Translations under genes and position numbers: made by a program | The notes under the pieces: model-generated | Database searches by the model: none | Seen by the model: the letters and a program-made list of their open reading frames with translations, nothing else | What the model was told of the DNA's origin: nothing | Assembly: GCF_009371885.1 (NCBI RefSeq) | Contig: NZ_QLZA01000005.1 | Span: 1-64,000 of the forward strand | Direction of reading: 5' to 3' | Source: Bifidobacterium tibiigranuli | Lineage (GTDB): Bacteria; Actinomycetota; Actinomycetes; Actinomycetales; Bifidobacteriaceae | Length of the DNA stretch: 64,000 bases | Shown here: piece by piece, positions 53,693-62,783 of the stretch | How the letters are laid out: each line of letters begins with the position of its first letter | Numbering within the stretch: the stretch's first letter is position 1

Positions 53693-55591
53693 GTGGCACA
53701 GACAGTGACGGCGAAGCAAGCGCAGCAAACCCAGGAGTTGGAACGATCACAGCAGCAGTCGCAGCGGCCGCAGCATCTGATTCGCACCCTGCTTGGCAGC
53801 CTGCGCGAATACCGTAAGCACAGTTTGCTTGGCCCCTTGTTCGTGGTTGTCGAAGGCATCCTTGAGATTCTCATTCCGACGCTGATGGCGCTGCTCATCG
53901 ACGAAGGCATCACTGCCGGCTCCATGCCCGCCATCTGGCGCTTCGGTCTGATTCTGGTGGCTTGCTCTGCGGTCTCGCTGTTTTCGGGGTATATGTCCGG
54001 CAGGTACGCGGCGATCGCCTCGGCGGGCTTCGCGAAGAACATCCGAGCGGATCTGTTCGCGAAAGTGCAGTCCTTCAGCTTCAGCAACATCGACCGCTTC
54101 TCGACCGGCTCGATTATCACCCGGCTCACCACCGACGTGACGAATCTGCAGAACGCCTATCAGATGGTGGTGCGGCTGGGCGTGCGCGCGCCGGTGATGA
54201 TCATCATCGCATGGATCTTCACCTTCCGCATCAATGTCAGGATCTCAATGGTGTTCCTCGCCACCATACCGATTCTCGCGGTGGTGGCCATCGGCCTGGT
54301 GTTGGTGGTCCACCCGATCTTCGAGCGCGTGTTCCACACCTACGACCGGCTGAACAACGTGGTCGACGAGAACATCCAAGGCATTCGCGTGGTCAAGTCG
54401 TACAACCGCGAAGACCATGAGATGGGCAAATTCGGCAGGATCTCGCAGCTGATCTTCAAGGATTTCAGCCTTGCGGACAAGATTCTGAGCTTCAGCATGC
54501 CCGCCATGCAGCTGTGCATGTACGTGCTGATGATCATGATTTCCTGGATCGGCGCACAGCAGATCGTGGCCTCAGGCAACAATTCCGCGCTCGGCCTGAC
54601 CACGGGCGATCTCACCGCGCTGGTGACCTACGCGATGCAGATCCTCATGTCGATTATGATGCTCACGATGGTGTTCGTCATGGTCATCATCTCCCAATCC
54701 TCCGCAGAGCGCATCAGCGAAGTCATCAACGAGGAGAGCACGGTGCGCGACCCCGCGTCTCCTGCCGGAAGCGTCGCCGACGGCTCGATCGACTTCGACC
54801 ATGTGATGTTTCGCTATTCCAGCGTTTCCGAGAAACCGGTGCTGAACGACATCAGCCTCACGATCGCCTCCGGGCAAACGGTCGGCATCGTGGGCGGCAC
54901 GGGTTCATCGAAATCGAGCCTCGTGCAGCTGATTCCACGGCTTTACGACGTGACGGGCGGTTCGCTCAAAGTCGGCGGGCGCGATGTACGCGAATATTCG
55001 CTGGAAGCGCTGCGCGACCAGGTGGCTATGGTCCTGCAGAAGAACGTGCTGTTCAGCGGGACCATCGCCCAGAATCTGCGCTGGGGCAACCCCAACGCCA
55101 CCGACGAGGAGCTGGTTCACGCCTGCCAACTCGCGCAGGCGGATGGCTTCATCAACGAATTCCCGGACAAATACGATACCTACATCGAACAGGGCGGCTC
55201 AAATGTCTCCGGTGGGCAGCGGCAGCGGCTGTGCATCGCGAGGGCGCTGCTCAAGCATCCGAAGATTCTGATTCTCGACGATTCCACCAGCGCGGTGGAC
55301 ACCAAGACGGACCAGCTGATTCGCAATGCCATGCACAGCGAGATTCCTGACACCACGAAGATCATCATCGCCCAGCGCGTGGCCTCCGTGCAGGAGTCCG
55401 ATCTGATCGTGGTGCTTGAGGCGGGCGAGATCCTTGCGATCGGAACGCATGACGAACTGCTCGAAAGCTGCGAGGAGTACCGTTCCATCTACGAATCACA
55501 GACCAAGAACCGTGCGGCCGAGCCTGCACAGGTGGCCACCGAGCAATTCACCGCTGGGCAATTCACTATTGAGGAAGTAGGTGCACGATGA
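53693..55591 (+). CDS. Heterodimeric ABC exporter subunit with degenerate ATP site (LmrC-like)
   Basis: A 632-residue half-transporter: Gln-rich N-terminus, six membrane helices (about 40-340), then the ATPase domain. Walker A reads GGTGSSKSS with Ser406 where Gly normally precedes the catalytic Lys407. The signature VSGGQRQRL is canonical, and Walker B is ILDDSTSAVD with Asp replacing the catalytic Glu, as in the degenerate site of heterodimeric exporters. GTG start after AAGGAG. It overlaps its partner by four bases. Likely exports drugs or lipids. Confidence 0.93.
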   Translation: MAQTVTAKQAQQTQELERSQQQSQRPQHLIRTLLGSLREYRKHSLLGPLFVVVEGILEILIPTLMALLIDEGITAGSMPAIWRFGLILVACSAVSLFSGYMSGRYAAIASAGFAKNIRADLFAKVQSFSFSNIDRFSTGSIITRLTTDVTNLQNAYQMVVRLGVRAPVMIIIAWIFTFRINVRISMVFLATIPILAVVAIGLVLVVHPIFERVFHTYDRLNNVVDENIQGIRVVKSYNREDHEMGKFGRISQLIFKDFSLADKILSFSMPAMQLCMYVLMIMISWIGAQQIVASGNNSALGLTTGDLTALVTYAMQILMSIMMLTMVFVMVIISQSSAERISEVINEESTVRDPASPAGSVADGSIDFDHVMFRYSSVSEKPVLNDISLTIASGQTVGIVGGTGSSKSSLVQLIPRLYDVTGGSLKVGGRDVREYSLEALRDQVAMVLQKNVLFSGTIAQNLRWGNPNATDEELVHACQLAQADGFINEFPDKYDTYIEQGGSNVSGGQRQRLCIARALLKHPKILILDDSTSAVDTKTDQLIRNAMHSEIPDTTKIIIAQRVASVQESDLIVVLEAGEILAIGTHDELLESCEEYRSIYESQTKNRAAEPAQVATEQFTAGQFTIEEVGAR

Positions 55592-57603
55592 GCGAATCCA
55601 CCTCATCCACAGACCGCAAACCTGTCTCGCGCCGTGCGAACATGAAGACCGTCAAGCGCATTTTCGGCTACATCTTCCATTACCGCTGGCGCGTCATCGC
55701 CATCGTAGTGTGCATTCTTGTCGGTTCCGCGGCGCAGGCAGGGTCCGCCCTGTTCCTGCAGTCGCTGATCGACTCGTACATTCTTCCCCTGGTCGGCGAA
55801 TCCAACCCGGACTGGGGACCGTTGATCCGTGCGCTGACCGTGATGGCGATGCTCTATGCCGTTGGCACGCTTGGCACCTGGCTGTGGAGCTGGCTGGTCG
55901 TCAAAGTGGAGCAGGGCACGCTCAAAACCATTCGCGATCAGATGTTCGCCCACCAGCAGCAGTTGCCGATTCGCTTCTTCGACACCCATGAGCACGGCGA
56001 CGTCATGAGCCGCTACACCAACGACACCGACACCCTGCGCCAGGCGATCTCGCAGTCCTTCCCGCAGATGTTCTCATCCGCCGTCTCGGCCTTGGCGGCG
56101 TTGCTCGCCATGCTGTGGCTGTCCGTGCCGTTCACCGTGTTCACCATTGTGTTCACTGCGCTGCTGATTGTGGTGATCCGTGTGCTGGTCGGGCGAAGCG
56201 GGCTGTATTTCGTGCGCCAGCAGCGTTCATTGGGCGCGGTCAACGGCTTCGTCGAGGAGTCCGTGAACGGGCTGAAGGTCATCAAGGTCTTTAACCATGA
56301 GCGCTCCACCGCGCACACCTTCAACGCAAAGAACGAAGAGCTGTTCAACGCGTCGGCCGCCGCCAACACCTACGGCAACATCCTCATGCCGATCGTCGGC
56401 AATATGGGTTATCTGCTCTACGTGCTGCTGGCGATCGTCGGAGGCATCACCGCCATCGCAGGCTGGCCGAACCTGGGGCTCACCGGTCCGAGCGCGTTCA
56501 CGCTGGGCACCATCATCTCGGTGCTCACGCTGTCGAGGGCGTTCATCAATCCGATCGGCCAGGTCTCCATGCAGTTCAACATGGTCATGATGGCGCTCGC
56601 CGGCGCTTCGCGCATTTTCGCGCTGATGGACGAGCCAGTCGAAGGCGACGACGGCACGGTGCGCCTCGTGCGCGTCGAACTCGGCGAGGATGGCCGCACG
56701 ATGACCGAAGTCGACCACGAAAGCAAGCACTGGGCCTGGAAGCGCGCCGCGGACGATGATGGCACGCGCTCGCTGGCTGCTGCAGTCAAGCTGCAAGGCT
56801 CGGCTCGCGAAGTGGCGCTGAAAGCCAAGGAGGGCGCTATTACTTCGCCCGACGGCCAGTACACGCTGCTGCGCGGCGATGTGCGCTTCACCGATGTCAC
56901 CTTCGGCTATGATCCGAGCAAGCCGGTGCTGCACGACATCACATGGTTCGCCGAGCCGGGCCAGAAGATCGCGCTGGTAGGTGCCACTGGTGCTGGAAAA
57001 ACTACCGTGACCAACCTCATCAACCGGTTCTACGACATCCAGGAGGGGCAGATCCTCTACGACGGCATTGATGTGAAAAACATCCGCAAGCCCGATCTGC
57101 GCAGCTCGCTGGGCATCGTATTGCAGGACGTGAACCTCTTCACCGGCACGGTCATGGACAACATCCGCTACGGCCGGCTCGACGCCAGCGACGAGGAATG
57201 CATCGCCGCCGCGAAGCTGACCAACGCGGACGGCTTCATCCGCATGCTGCCCAAGGGCTACCAGACCGTGTTGGAAGGCGACGGATCGGGTCTGTCGCAA
57301 GGCCAGCGTCAGCTGATTTCCATCGCGCGAGCAGCCGCCGCAGACCCGCCCGCCATGATCCTGGACGAGGCCACATCCTCCATCGATACCCGCACCGAGG
57401 AAGTCGTGCAGGCCGGCATGGACGCGCTGATGAACGGCCGCACCGTGTTCGTCATCGCGCACCGGCTTTCCACCGTGCGCAACTCCGACGTGATCATGGT
57501 GCTCGATCACGGACGCATCATCGAGCGCGGTTCGCATGAGGAATTGATTGCGAAGAAGGGGGAATACTATCAACTGTATACGGGTGCGGTGGAGTTGGAA
57601 TAG
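55588..57603 (+). CDS. Heterodimeric ABC exporter subunit with catalytic ATP site (LmrD-like)
   Basis: A 671-residue half-transporter and partner of the preceding gene. Six membrane helices are followed by an inserted linker of about 80 residues (VRLVRVELGEDGRTMTEVD...), typical of LmrD/YheH-type subunits, then an ATPase domain: Walker A GATGAGKTT, signature LSQGQRQLI, Walker B MILDEATSSID with catalytic Glu. Its ATG overlaps the first subunit's stop. Together they should have one full and one degenerate ATP site. Confidence 0.94.
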   Translation: MSESTSSTDRKPVSRRANMKTVKRIFGYIFHYRWRVIAIVVCILVGSAAQAGSALFLQSLIDSYILPLVGESNPDWGPLIRALTVMAMLYAVGTLGTWLWSWLVVKVEQGTLKTIRDQMFAHQQQLPIRFFDTHEHGDVMSRYTNDTDTLRQAISQSFPQMFSSAVSALAALLAMLWLSVPFTVFTIVFTALLIVVIRVLVGRSGLYFVRQQRSLGAVNGFVEESVNGLKVIKVFNHERSTAHTFNAKNEELFNASAAANTYGNILMPIVGNMGYLLYVLLAIVGGITAIAGWPNLGLTGPSAFTLGTIISVLTLSRAFINPIGQVSMQFNMVMMALAGASRIFALMDEPVEGDDGTVRLVRVELGEDGRTMTEVDHESKHWAWKRAADDDGTRSLAAAVKLQGSAREVALKAKEGAITSPDGQYTLLRGDVRFTDVTFGYDPSKPVLHDITWFAEPGQKIALVGATGAGKTTVTNLINRFYDIQEGQILYDGIDVKNIRKPDLRSSLGIVLQDVNLFTGTVMDNIRYGRLDASDEECIAAAKLTNADGFIRMLPKGYQTVLEGDGSGLSQGQRQLISIARAAAADPPAMILDEATSSIDTRTEEVVQAGMDALMNGRTVFVIAHRLSTVRNSDVIMVLDHGRIIERGSHEELIAKKGEYYQLYTGAVELE

Positions 57604-57625
57604 GGGGAGTAAAGGAGAAATAGGA

Positions 57626-57650
57626 CTTGCTTTTGGCAAGCGTTTTCTTT
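57626..57650 (+). terminator. Intrinsic terminator of the ABC exporter operon
   Basis: CTTGC (57626-57630) and GCAAG (57636-57640) form a short stem with loop TTTTG, followed by CG and a TTTTC-TTTTT tract. It lies 22 bases after the stop codon. Confidence 0.65.
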
Positions 57651-57656
57651 TTCCTC

Positions 57657-57713
57657 GGGCCTTTGGCAGGCCCTCGGCGTCGCCTATGAGCTGACGGTGC
57701 CGTTGGCACCGTC
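57657..57713. repeat. Two further hairpins beside locus B
   Basis: GGGCCT (57657-57662) pairs with AGGCCC (57668-57673), and GACGGTGCC (57693-57701) pairs with GGCACCGTC (57705-57713). Read on the minus strand they continue the string of hairpins begun by the conserved two-hairpin element, after its GCGAA end. They have no clear counterpart in locus A. Confidence 0.6.
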
Positions 57714-57714
57714 C

Positions 57715-57780
57715 TTCGCGACCTTAGCGGTCGCTCACTTCGCCTACGGACAATCCACAGGATTGTCCGCTTAACGGCTC
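57715..57780 (-). repeat. Covarying two-hairpin element, locus B
   Basis: On the minus strand: linker CCGTTAAGC, hairpin I GGACAATC-CTGTG-GATTGTCC (57768 down to 57748), linker GTAGGCGAAGTGA, hairpin II GCGACC-GCTAA-GGTCGC (57734 down to 57718), then GCGAA. The loops and the linker CCGTTAAGC equal those of locus A copy 2 (37531-37598), while stems differ by paired changes. It lies immediately after, and includes the stop of, the AAA/DUF4143 gene. Confidence 0.85.
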
Positions 57781-59030
57781 AGCACAGGGCTTCTCATTTG
57801 ACGGCTCCGCGGCTCCGCAGCTCCGCGTAACCAATCTAGTGCGTTGATGACGTCGATGCCGTCAACCGTGCCGAGTCCAAGTGTGTCCAACGTCAGTATC
57901 ATGCGGTTGCCGGACTGGTCGCGCAGCCGCGACAGCGGCTCGAATTCACGCTGTCGCGTCGCCGGATCCATGATGCTAGCGCTGACTTGGATGAACAGCC
58001 GCTCACGGGTGAGGTCGTCGCGCACGCGAGCGGCGACGAAATCGATTTCAAGATTATCGATTTTACCAACCTGCACCTCATAGCCGCGTATCTTCAATTC
58101 ATTGAAGATGACGTTTTCCAGCAGGAATCCGAAGTCGCCGGATGGGTATCCAAGCAGCATGTTCTTGATGCCGAGATCGGTGGGGTAATACTTGTTCAGC
58201 CCTTGCAGATAGTCGCCGCCTTTTATGTTGATGCGTGGTGCGCGATAGAACAGAAACGCGTCCAGCAAGCCGGATATGTACCGTTCGATGGTCTCGTTGG
58301 CAGTGGGCCGTCGTGCGCTTTTGAGTCGATGCTCGATGTTGGTGATGGACGTCGGCGAGCCTGAGGTGTCAGCAAGATAGCATGCTACATCGTTGAACAC
58401 CATAGGATTGCGGATCTGCAGATACTGAGAGATGTCGCGCACCAGAATAGTGTCATAGATGCCTGAGAGCACGGTGTGTGCCAACGGCTGGTCAGTGCCT
58501 TGATCGACGACCGGCGGCAACCCTCCATACCGGGTATACCGTTCGAATGCGATGGTTTGATTGCTCTCTTCTGTGTAATGCATGAATTCGTCGAATGACA
58601 GGGGAAATACATTGATTTCGATGTGACGACCTGACAGCAGCGTCGCCAGTTGGCTGGACAGCAGATGCGCGTTGGAGCCGGTCAGATAAATGTCAACGTT
58701 CTTGTCGACATGCAGCGCGTTGACGGCTCTCTCCCATTTCGGCACGATCTGGACTTCATCGAGCAGCAGATAGTGACGCTCGCCATTGTGGATGCGAGAC
58801 GCGATGTGCTGATAGAGCCGTGTTGCGTCGAATCCGTTGTACTGGAACGATTCGAGGTTGATGTCGATGATATGGTCGTCCGGGATTTCGTGCGACGTGA
58901 GGTATTGGCGGAGAAGAGCGAGCAAGGATGATTTGCCGCATCGGCGCATGCCGGTGACGACTTTGATCAGCCCATTATCCTTCGCCGCGAGCAGCTTATT
59001 CAGGTATAGGGGTCTCGCCTTAAGTTCCAT
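57771..59030 (-). CDS. AAA ATPase with DUF4143 domain
   Basis: A 419-residue ATPase. Walker A GMRRCGKSS and Walker B LLLDEVQ mark the AAA_14 domain (residues about 20-150), which also has the sensor-like YLTGSNAHLLS. The C-terminal DUF4143 region (about 190-390) is nuclease-like in fold. These proteins are abundant in gut anaerobes; function is unknown. The final residues (about PRSRQMRSPVLSR) and stop lie in or next to the hairpin element, so the C-terminus may have been altered by it. AGGTGAAAAG precedes the ATG. Upstream are four TAGTAAAAG motifs. Confidence 0.9.
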   Translation of the reverse strand: MELKARPLYLNKLLAAKDNGLIKVVTGMRRCGKSSLLALLRQYLTSHEIPDDHIIDINLESFQYNGFDATRLYQHIASRIHNGERHYLLLDEVQIVPKWERAVNALHVDKNVDIYLTGSNAHLLSSQLATLLSGRHIEINVFPLSFDEFMHYTEESNQTIAFERYTRYGGLPPVVDQGTDQPLAHTVLSGIYDTILVRDISQYLQIRNPMVFNDVACYLADTSGSPTSITNIEHRLKSARRPTANETIERYISGLLDAFLFYRAPRINIKGGDYLQGLNKYYPTDLGIKNMLLGYPSGDFGFLLENVIFNELKIRGYEVQVGKIDNLEIDFVAARVRDDLTRERLFIQVSASIMDPATRQREFEPLSRLRDQSGNRMILTLDTLGLGTVDGIDVINALDWLRGAAEPRSRQMRSPVLSR

Positions 59031-59040
59031 CGCTTTTCAC

Positions 59041-59146
59041 CTTTTACTAGTATGATAGTAAAAGTATATCAAATTAACCAACTTTTACTAGTATAACCTG
59101 AAAAGTATGGTTTATTCGAAGACTTTTGCAACTATGCTAGTAAAAG
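59041..59146. promoter_or_regulatory. Cluster of CTTTTACTA/TAGTAAAAG motifs
   Basis: CTTTTACTA at 59041-59049 pairs with TAGTAAAAG at 59056-59064 as an inverted repeat. A further CTTTTACTA lies at 59082-59090 and a TAGTAAAAG at 59138-59146, opposite a partial CTTTT at 59123. The cluster lies 11 to 116 bases from the ATPase gene start, in an AT-rich patch. It is likely a multi-site operator for that gene, though slippage-born repeats are possible. Confidence 0.55.
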
Positions 59147-59276
59147 TCTGTTTGCTTGAGTCTTCCCATGCCCTCCAGCCTTTTGCCTATGCGGGCATGG
59201 GCTGGTCTAGAATTTTGTGTGTGCCACGTTGTTAGGTAAATGTTGTTATCACGGTCACCAGTAGGAAGTAATCAGC

Positions 59277-60233
59277 ATGAAGAAACTTATCCTCGATCTT
59301 GATACCGGAGTGGATGATGCGCTCGCGATATCCTATGCACTGGGCAGTCCGGAAGTCGAGCTGATCGGCATCACCGGCACGTACGGCAACGTCCAGGTCG
59401 AGCAGGGCGTGCGCAATTCGCTCGCCATCACCGACCTGTTGGGCCATCCGGAAGTCAAGGTCTACCAAGGCCTGCCGCGCGCCAGCACCAAGGATTCCTT
59501 TGCGGTGGGCAAGGTCTCCGCCTTCATTCACGGACAGAACGGCATCGGCGAGGTGACCATCCCCGATTCGAAGCGTGAGGTGGAAAGCGAGCCGGCCGTC
59601 GACTTCATCATCGACGCGGTCAAAACCTACGGCAAGGACCTCATCTACGTACCGACCGGCCCGATGACCAATATCGCGGCGGCATTGCGCAAGGCACCGG
59701 AAATTAAGGACCAGATCGGCGGCATCGTGCTCATGGGCGGCGCGCTGACCATATGCGGCAATGTGAACGCCTGGACCGAGGCCAATATCTCCCAGGATCC
59801 AGAGGCCGCGGATTATCTCTTCCGCTCCGGAACCCCGACGACCATGATTGGTCTCGACGTGACGCTGCAGACGCTGCTGACGTACAAGGAAACCCAACGT
59901 TGGCGTGACTTGGGCACCAAGGCCGGCGCGTTCCTCGCCGATATGACCGACTATTACATCAAGGCGTATGAAACCACCGATCCCCTTCGCGGCGGCTGCG
60001 GCCTGCACGACCCGCTGGCGGTCGGCGTGGCCGTGGACCCGACGCTGGTGACCACGCTGCCGATCAACATGAAGGTCGACGTGGAAGGCCCCACGCGCGG
60101 CCGTACCATCGGCGACAATGACCGGCTGAGCGACCCAGTCAAGACGGTGAACGTGGCAATTGGCGTCGATGTGGAGCGCTTCCTCAACGAGTTCATGACT
60201 CGGATTACCGCGCTTGCACAGCAGGCGGGCTAA
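59277..60233 (+). CDS. Inosine/uridine-preferring nucleoside hydrolase
   Basis: A 318-residue IUNH hydrolase that splits ribonucleosides into base and ribose. The calcium-binding motif DLDTGVDDALAI is at the N-terminus; the second part of the site is in the later GCGLHDPLAVGVAVDPTLV. NVTGPMTNIAA-like sequence (PTGPMTNIAAAL) is the ribose-contact loop. It starts the ribonucleoside salvage cluster, followed by a carrier and a PfkB kinase. Confidence 0.94.
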   Translation: MKKLILDLDTGVDDALAISYALGSPEVELIGITGTYGNVQVEQGVRNSLAITDLLGHPEVKVYQGLPRASTKDSFAVGKVSAFIHGQNGIGEVTIPDSKREVESEPAVDFIIDAVKTYGKDLIYVPTGPMTNIAAALRKAPEIKDQIGGIVLMGGALTICGNVNAWTEANISQDPEAADYLFRSGTPTTMIGLDVTLQTLLTYKETQRWRDLGTKAGAFLADMTDYYIKAYETTDPLRGGCGLHDPLAVGVAVDPTLVTTLPINMKVDVEGPTRGRTIGDNDRLSDPVKTVNVAIGVDVERFLNEFMTRITALAQQAG

Positions 60234-60309
60234 GTAGCTGTCGCAATCACAAATCAGAGACCACAAGGCAGAACAATACGAATCGGCGAGACATAAAGGA
60301 CTACTTATC

Positions 60310-61725
60310 ATGACAGATACCGCGACAACGACCGGTGCACAGGCTGCGGACGATGTGGACGAGGCGACCAATAAGATGGCCATCGGCGCGCTCATCCCGC
60401 TGCTGATAACCTTCATTCTGGGCACCCTGTGCCTGCAAGGCTTCGATTTGGTGTTCCAGCAGGTGGGCGTCGCCGTGGGAGCGCCTGAGCACGCATCCCT
60501 GATAACCGCCCTGCCCAGCATCGTGTTGGGCATCGTATGCTTCATCTACGGCTCTCTGGGCGACTTCGTGTCGTTGCGCAAAATGGTGACTGTCGGGCTA
60601 GTGACGCTGCTGGTCGGCTCGCTGTTCGGATTCATCGCCAACTACTTCTTTCAGGCGAATCTGTGGACCGTGATAACCGCGCGCGTGTTGCAGACCGCCG
60701 GCGAGCAGGTGGCAGGCTCGGCCTATCTGGTCGTGGCCACCAAATACCTCAGGAACTCGCTCAAGGTGATCTTCTTCGGGCTGTTCACCGCCGGATACCA
60801 GCTGTCCGCAGCCATCGGCGTATTCGCGGCGGGCCTGCTCAGCTCGCTTAGCTGGCAGTTCCTGTTCCTCATCCCTTCGGTCACGATTCTCTTCCTGCCG
60901 CTGTTGCTGAAGAATCTGCCGGCGAAGAACGGCAATGGTAAAAAGGTCGATATCTTCGGATTCACGATTTTCGGCCTGGGGACGGCGTTCCTGACCCTCT
61001 TCTTCTCCTATATGAACTGGTGGCTGCTGCTGGTATCCGTCGTGCTGTTCGTCGGTTTCGGCCTGTATATCGATAGGGCGAAGAGCCCCTTCGTCACGCC
61101 GGCATTCTTCCGCAACGTGCGCTGGATCATGGCGATATCGCTGATCGCGCTGTTCTACTTCGTGAACTACTGCATTTCGCCGTTCTTCAACGCGATCGGC
61201 CACGATGTATACGGCATGAGCACCATTCAGGTATCTGACTACGTCGTGTGGGCCTTTGTTGTAGCCACGGCCGTCGGTACCTCCTCCGGCGTGATCGTCG
61301 GCAAGATTGGCCGCCAGCATGCCATTATCACGGCCGGCTGCCTGATGACGCTTGGCTTCGTCGGCTCTGCGCTGCTCGTCAAATCCGGATTCCTGGTGCT
61401 GACCCTGATGGCGTGCGTGTTCTACGCCGGCGTCGGACTGATGTACTCGCCGCTGATTTCCACGGTGCTCGGCACCCTGCCGAAGTCCGAATCCGGCCGC
61501 GGCGTAGGTATGAACGATCTGATTATGAACGTCACCGGTTCCATCGGCATCGCGATTTTCGGCGGTCTGATGGGAGCCAAGGCGATGTCGGGCAGCAGCC
61601 TCGTCGGCGCGACCGGCGCGGCGGCCAGCTACTCGAACCTGCTGCTTGTGGGCGGCGGCGTGCTCGCGCTTGGCGTTGTGGCCTACCTGGTCTTCCGCAA
61701 GAAAATCTACAGCGACGCGGCGTGA
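60310..61725 (+). CDS. MFS transporter, probable nucleoside uptake
   Basis: A 471-residue major facilitator with roughly 12 to 14 helices. The loop-2 motif GSLGDFVSLRKMV is the MFS signature, and an EQVAGSAYLVVATKYL segment follows. Position between nucleoside hydrolase and ribokinase-like genes argues for nucleoside or ribose import; sequence alone does not decide. The start follows an ATAAAGG site. Confidence 0.88.
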   Translation: MTDTATTTGAQAADDVDEATNKMAIGALIPLLITFILGTLCLQGFDLVFQQVGVAVGAPEHASLITALPSIVLGIVCFIYGSLGDFVSLRKMVTVGLVTLLVGSLFGFIANYFFQANLWTVITARVLQTAGEQVAGSAYLVVATKYLRNSLKVIFFGLFTAGYQLSAAIGVFAAGLLSSLSWQFLFLIPSVTILFLPLLLKNLPAKNGNGKKVDIFGFTIFGLGTAFLTLFFSYMNWWLLLVSVVLFVGFGLYIDRAKSPFVTPAFFRNVRWIMAISLIALFYFVNYCISPFFNAIGHDVYGMSTIQVSDYVVWAFVVATAVGTSSGVIVGKIGRQHAIITAGCLMTLGFVGSALLVKSGFLVLTLMACVFYAGVGLMYSPLISTVLGTLPKSESGRGVGMNDLIMNVTGSIGIAIFGGLMGAKAMSGSSLVGATGAAASYSNLLLVGGGVLALGVVAYLVFRKKIYSDAA

Positions 61726-61731
61726 TGCTCG

Positions 61732-61755
61732 CATAGGCATAGGCATAGGCATAGG
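61732..61755 (+). repeat. Four tandem CATAGG hexamers
   Basis: The gap between the carrier and kinase genes contains CATAGG repeated four times in a row (61732-61755). Such arrays change length by slippage. They sit 46 bases before the kinase ATG, where spacing could tune expression. Confidence 0.85.
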
Positions 61756-61800
61756 CGCTGCGCTGCACGCTGTATGCGCACATATGAAAGGATAGTCAAC

Positions 61801-62775
61801 ATGACCGATTCCATCCTTGCGGCGCTGAGCCGCATCCATGGCACCGTATCCGTCGTCGGTTCGATGAACGCGGATTACACGGTCACCACCGAGCGTTTGC
61901 CCGGACCGGGGGAGACTGTGAACGGCGGACCGTTGCAGATTCTTCCCGGCGGCAAATCCGGCAATCAGGCCGCCGCTGCGGCGCGTATCGGCGCTGAGGT
62001 GCAACTGTTCGGCGCGGTCGGCGACGATGCCAATGCCGACTTCCTGCTCGGCAAGCTTGGTGACGCCGGTGTCGATACGGCGAATGTGCTGCGTGTCGAA
62101 GGCCCCAGCGGCACTACGGTGATCACCGTGGACGCTCACGGCGAGAACACCATCGTGTACTCGCCCGGGTCGAATGCGCAGGTCAGCGTGGAGTACATCG
62201 AATCGATGTGCGAACGGCTGATTGCTTCTGGCGTGCTGGGCCTGTGCTTGGAAAGCCCCATTGAGACGGTGACTGCCGCCGCCAGAATCTGCCACGAGGC
62301 CGGCGTGAAGGTACTGGTCAACAACTCGCCATTCATGGCTGTTTTGCCGCAGGAGTTGATTGCGCTCTGCGACATTCTGCTCGTCAATGAACACGAAATG
62401 GCGCAGATGCTGGGCATCGCCGAACCGGACCACGACGATTGGAGCGCTTTCGATTGGCATGCGGCGCTGGAACAGCTGCGGGAGCTCGGATTCGAGCAGA
62501 CGATTGTGACGCTTGGTGGTGACGGCTCGGTGGTCTTGGATGCGACCGCTGATGATGTGATTCCTATTGCGCCAGTTGCCGTCACTCCCGTGGACACCAC
62601 CGGCTGCGGTGACGCCTTCATGGGCACCGTGCTCGCGGGTCTCGCCTCCGGCTTTGCGCTGTGCGAGGCGGCTCAGCTCGCCTCCTTCGTCTCCGCCTAC
62701 GCGGCGACTGGACTTGGCGCGCAGGCCTCGTACGGCACCACCGCTCAGATCAAAGAGCGTTTCGCCAGGCGGTAG
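61801..62775 (+). CDS. PfkB-family ribokinase-like kinase
   Basis: A 324-residue carbohydrate kinase. GPGETVNGGPLQILPGGKSG contains the N-terminal PfkB signature and substrate loop; the C-terminal signature is DTTGCGDAFMGTVLAG with the catalytic Asp. It would phosphorylate ribose released by the nucleoside hydrolase to ribose-5-phosphate. GAAAGGATA before 61801 selects this start over the upstream frame. Confidence 0.93.
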   Translation: MTDSILAALSRIHGTVSVVGSMNADYTVTTERLPGPGETVNGGPLQILPGGKSGNQAAAAARIGAEVQLFGAVGDDANADFLLGKLGDAGVDTANVLRVEGPSGTTVITVDAHGENTIVYSPGSNAQVSVEYIESMCERLIASGVLGLCLESPIETVTAAARICHEAGVKVLVNNSPFMAVLPQELIALCDILLVNEHEMAQMLGIAEPDHDDWSAFDWHAALEQLRELGFEQTIVTLGGDGSVVLDATADDVIPIAPVAVTPVDTTGCGDAFMGTVLAGLASGFALCEAAQLASFVSAYAATGLGAQASYGTTAQIKERFARR

Positions 62776-62783
62776 CTTTTTTC

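Noticed and set aside
53693..57603. Two independent ABC exporters
   Set aside because: The four-base overlap and complementary ATP sites (Asp versus Glu in Walker B) show a heterodimer.
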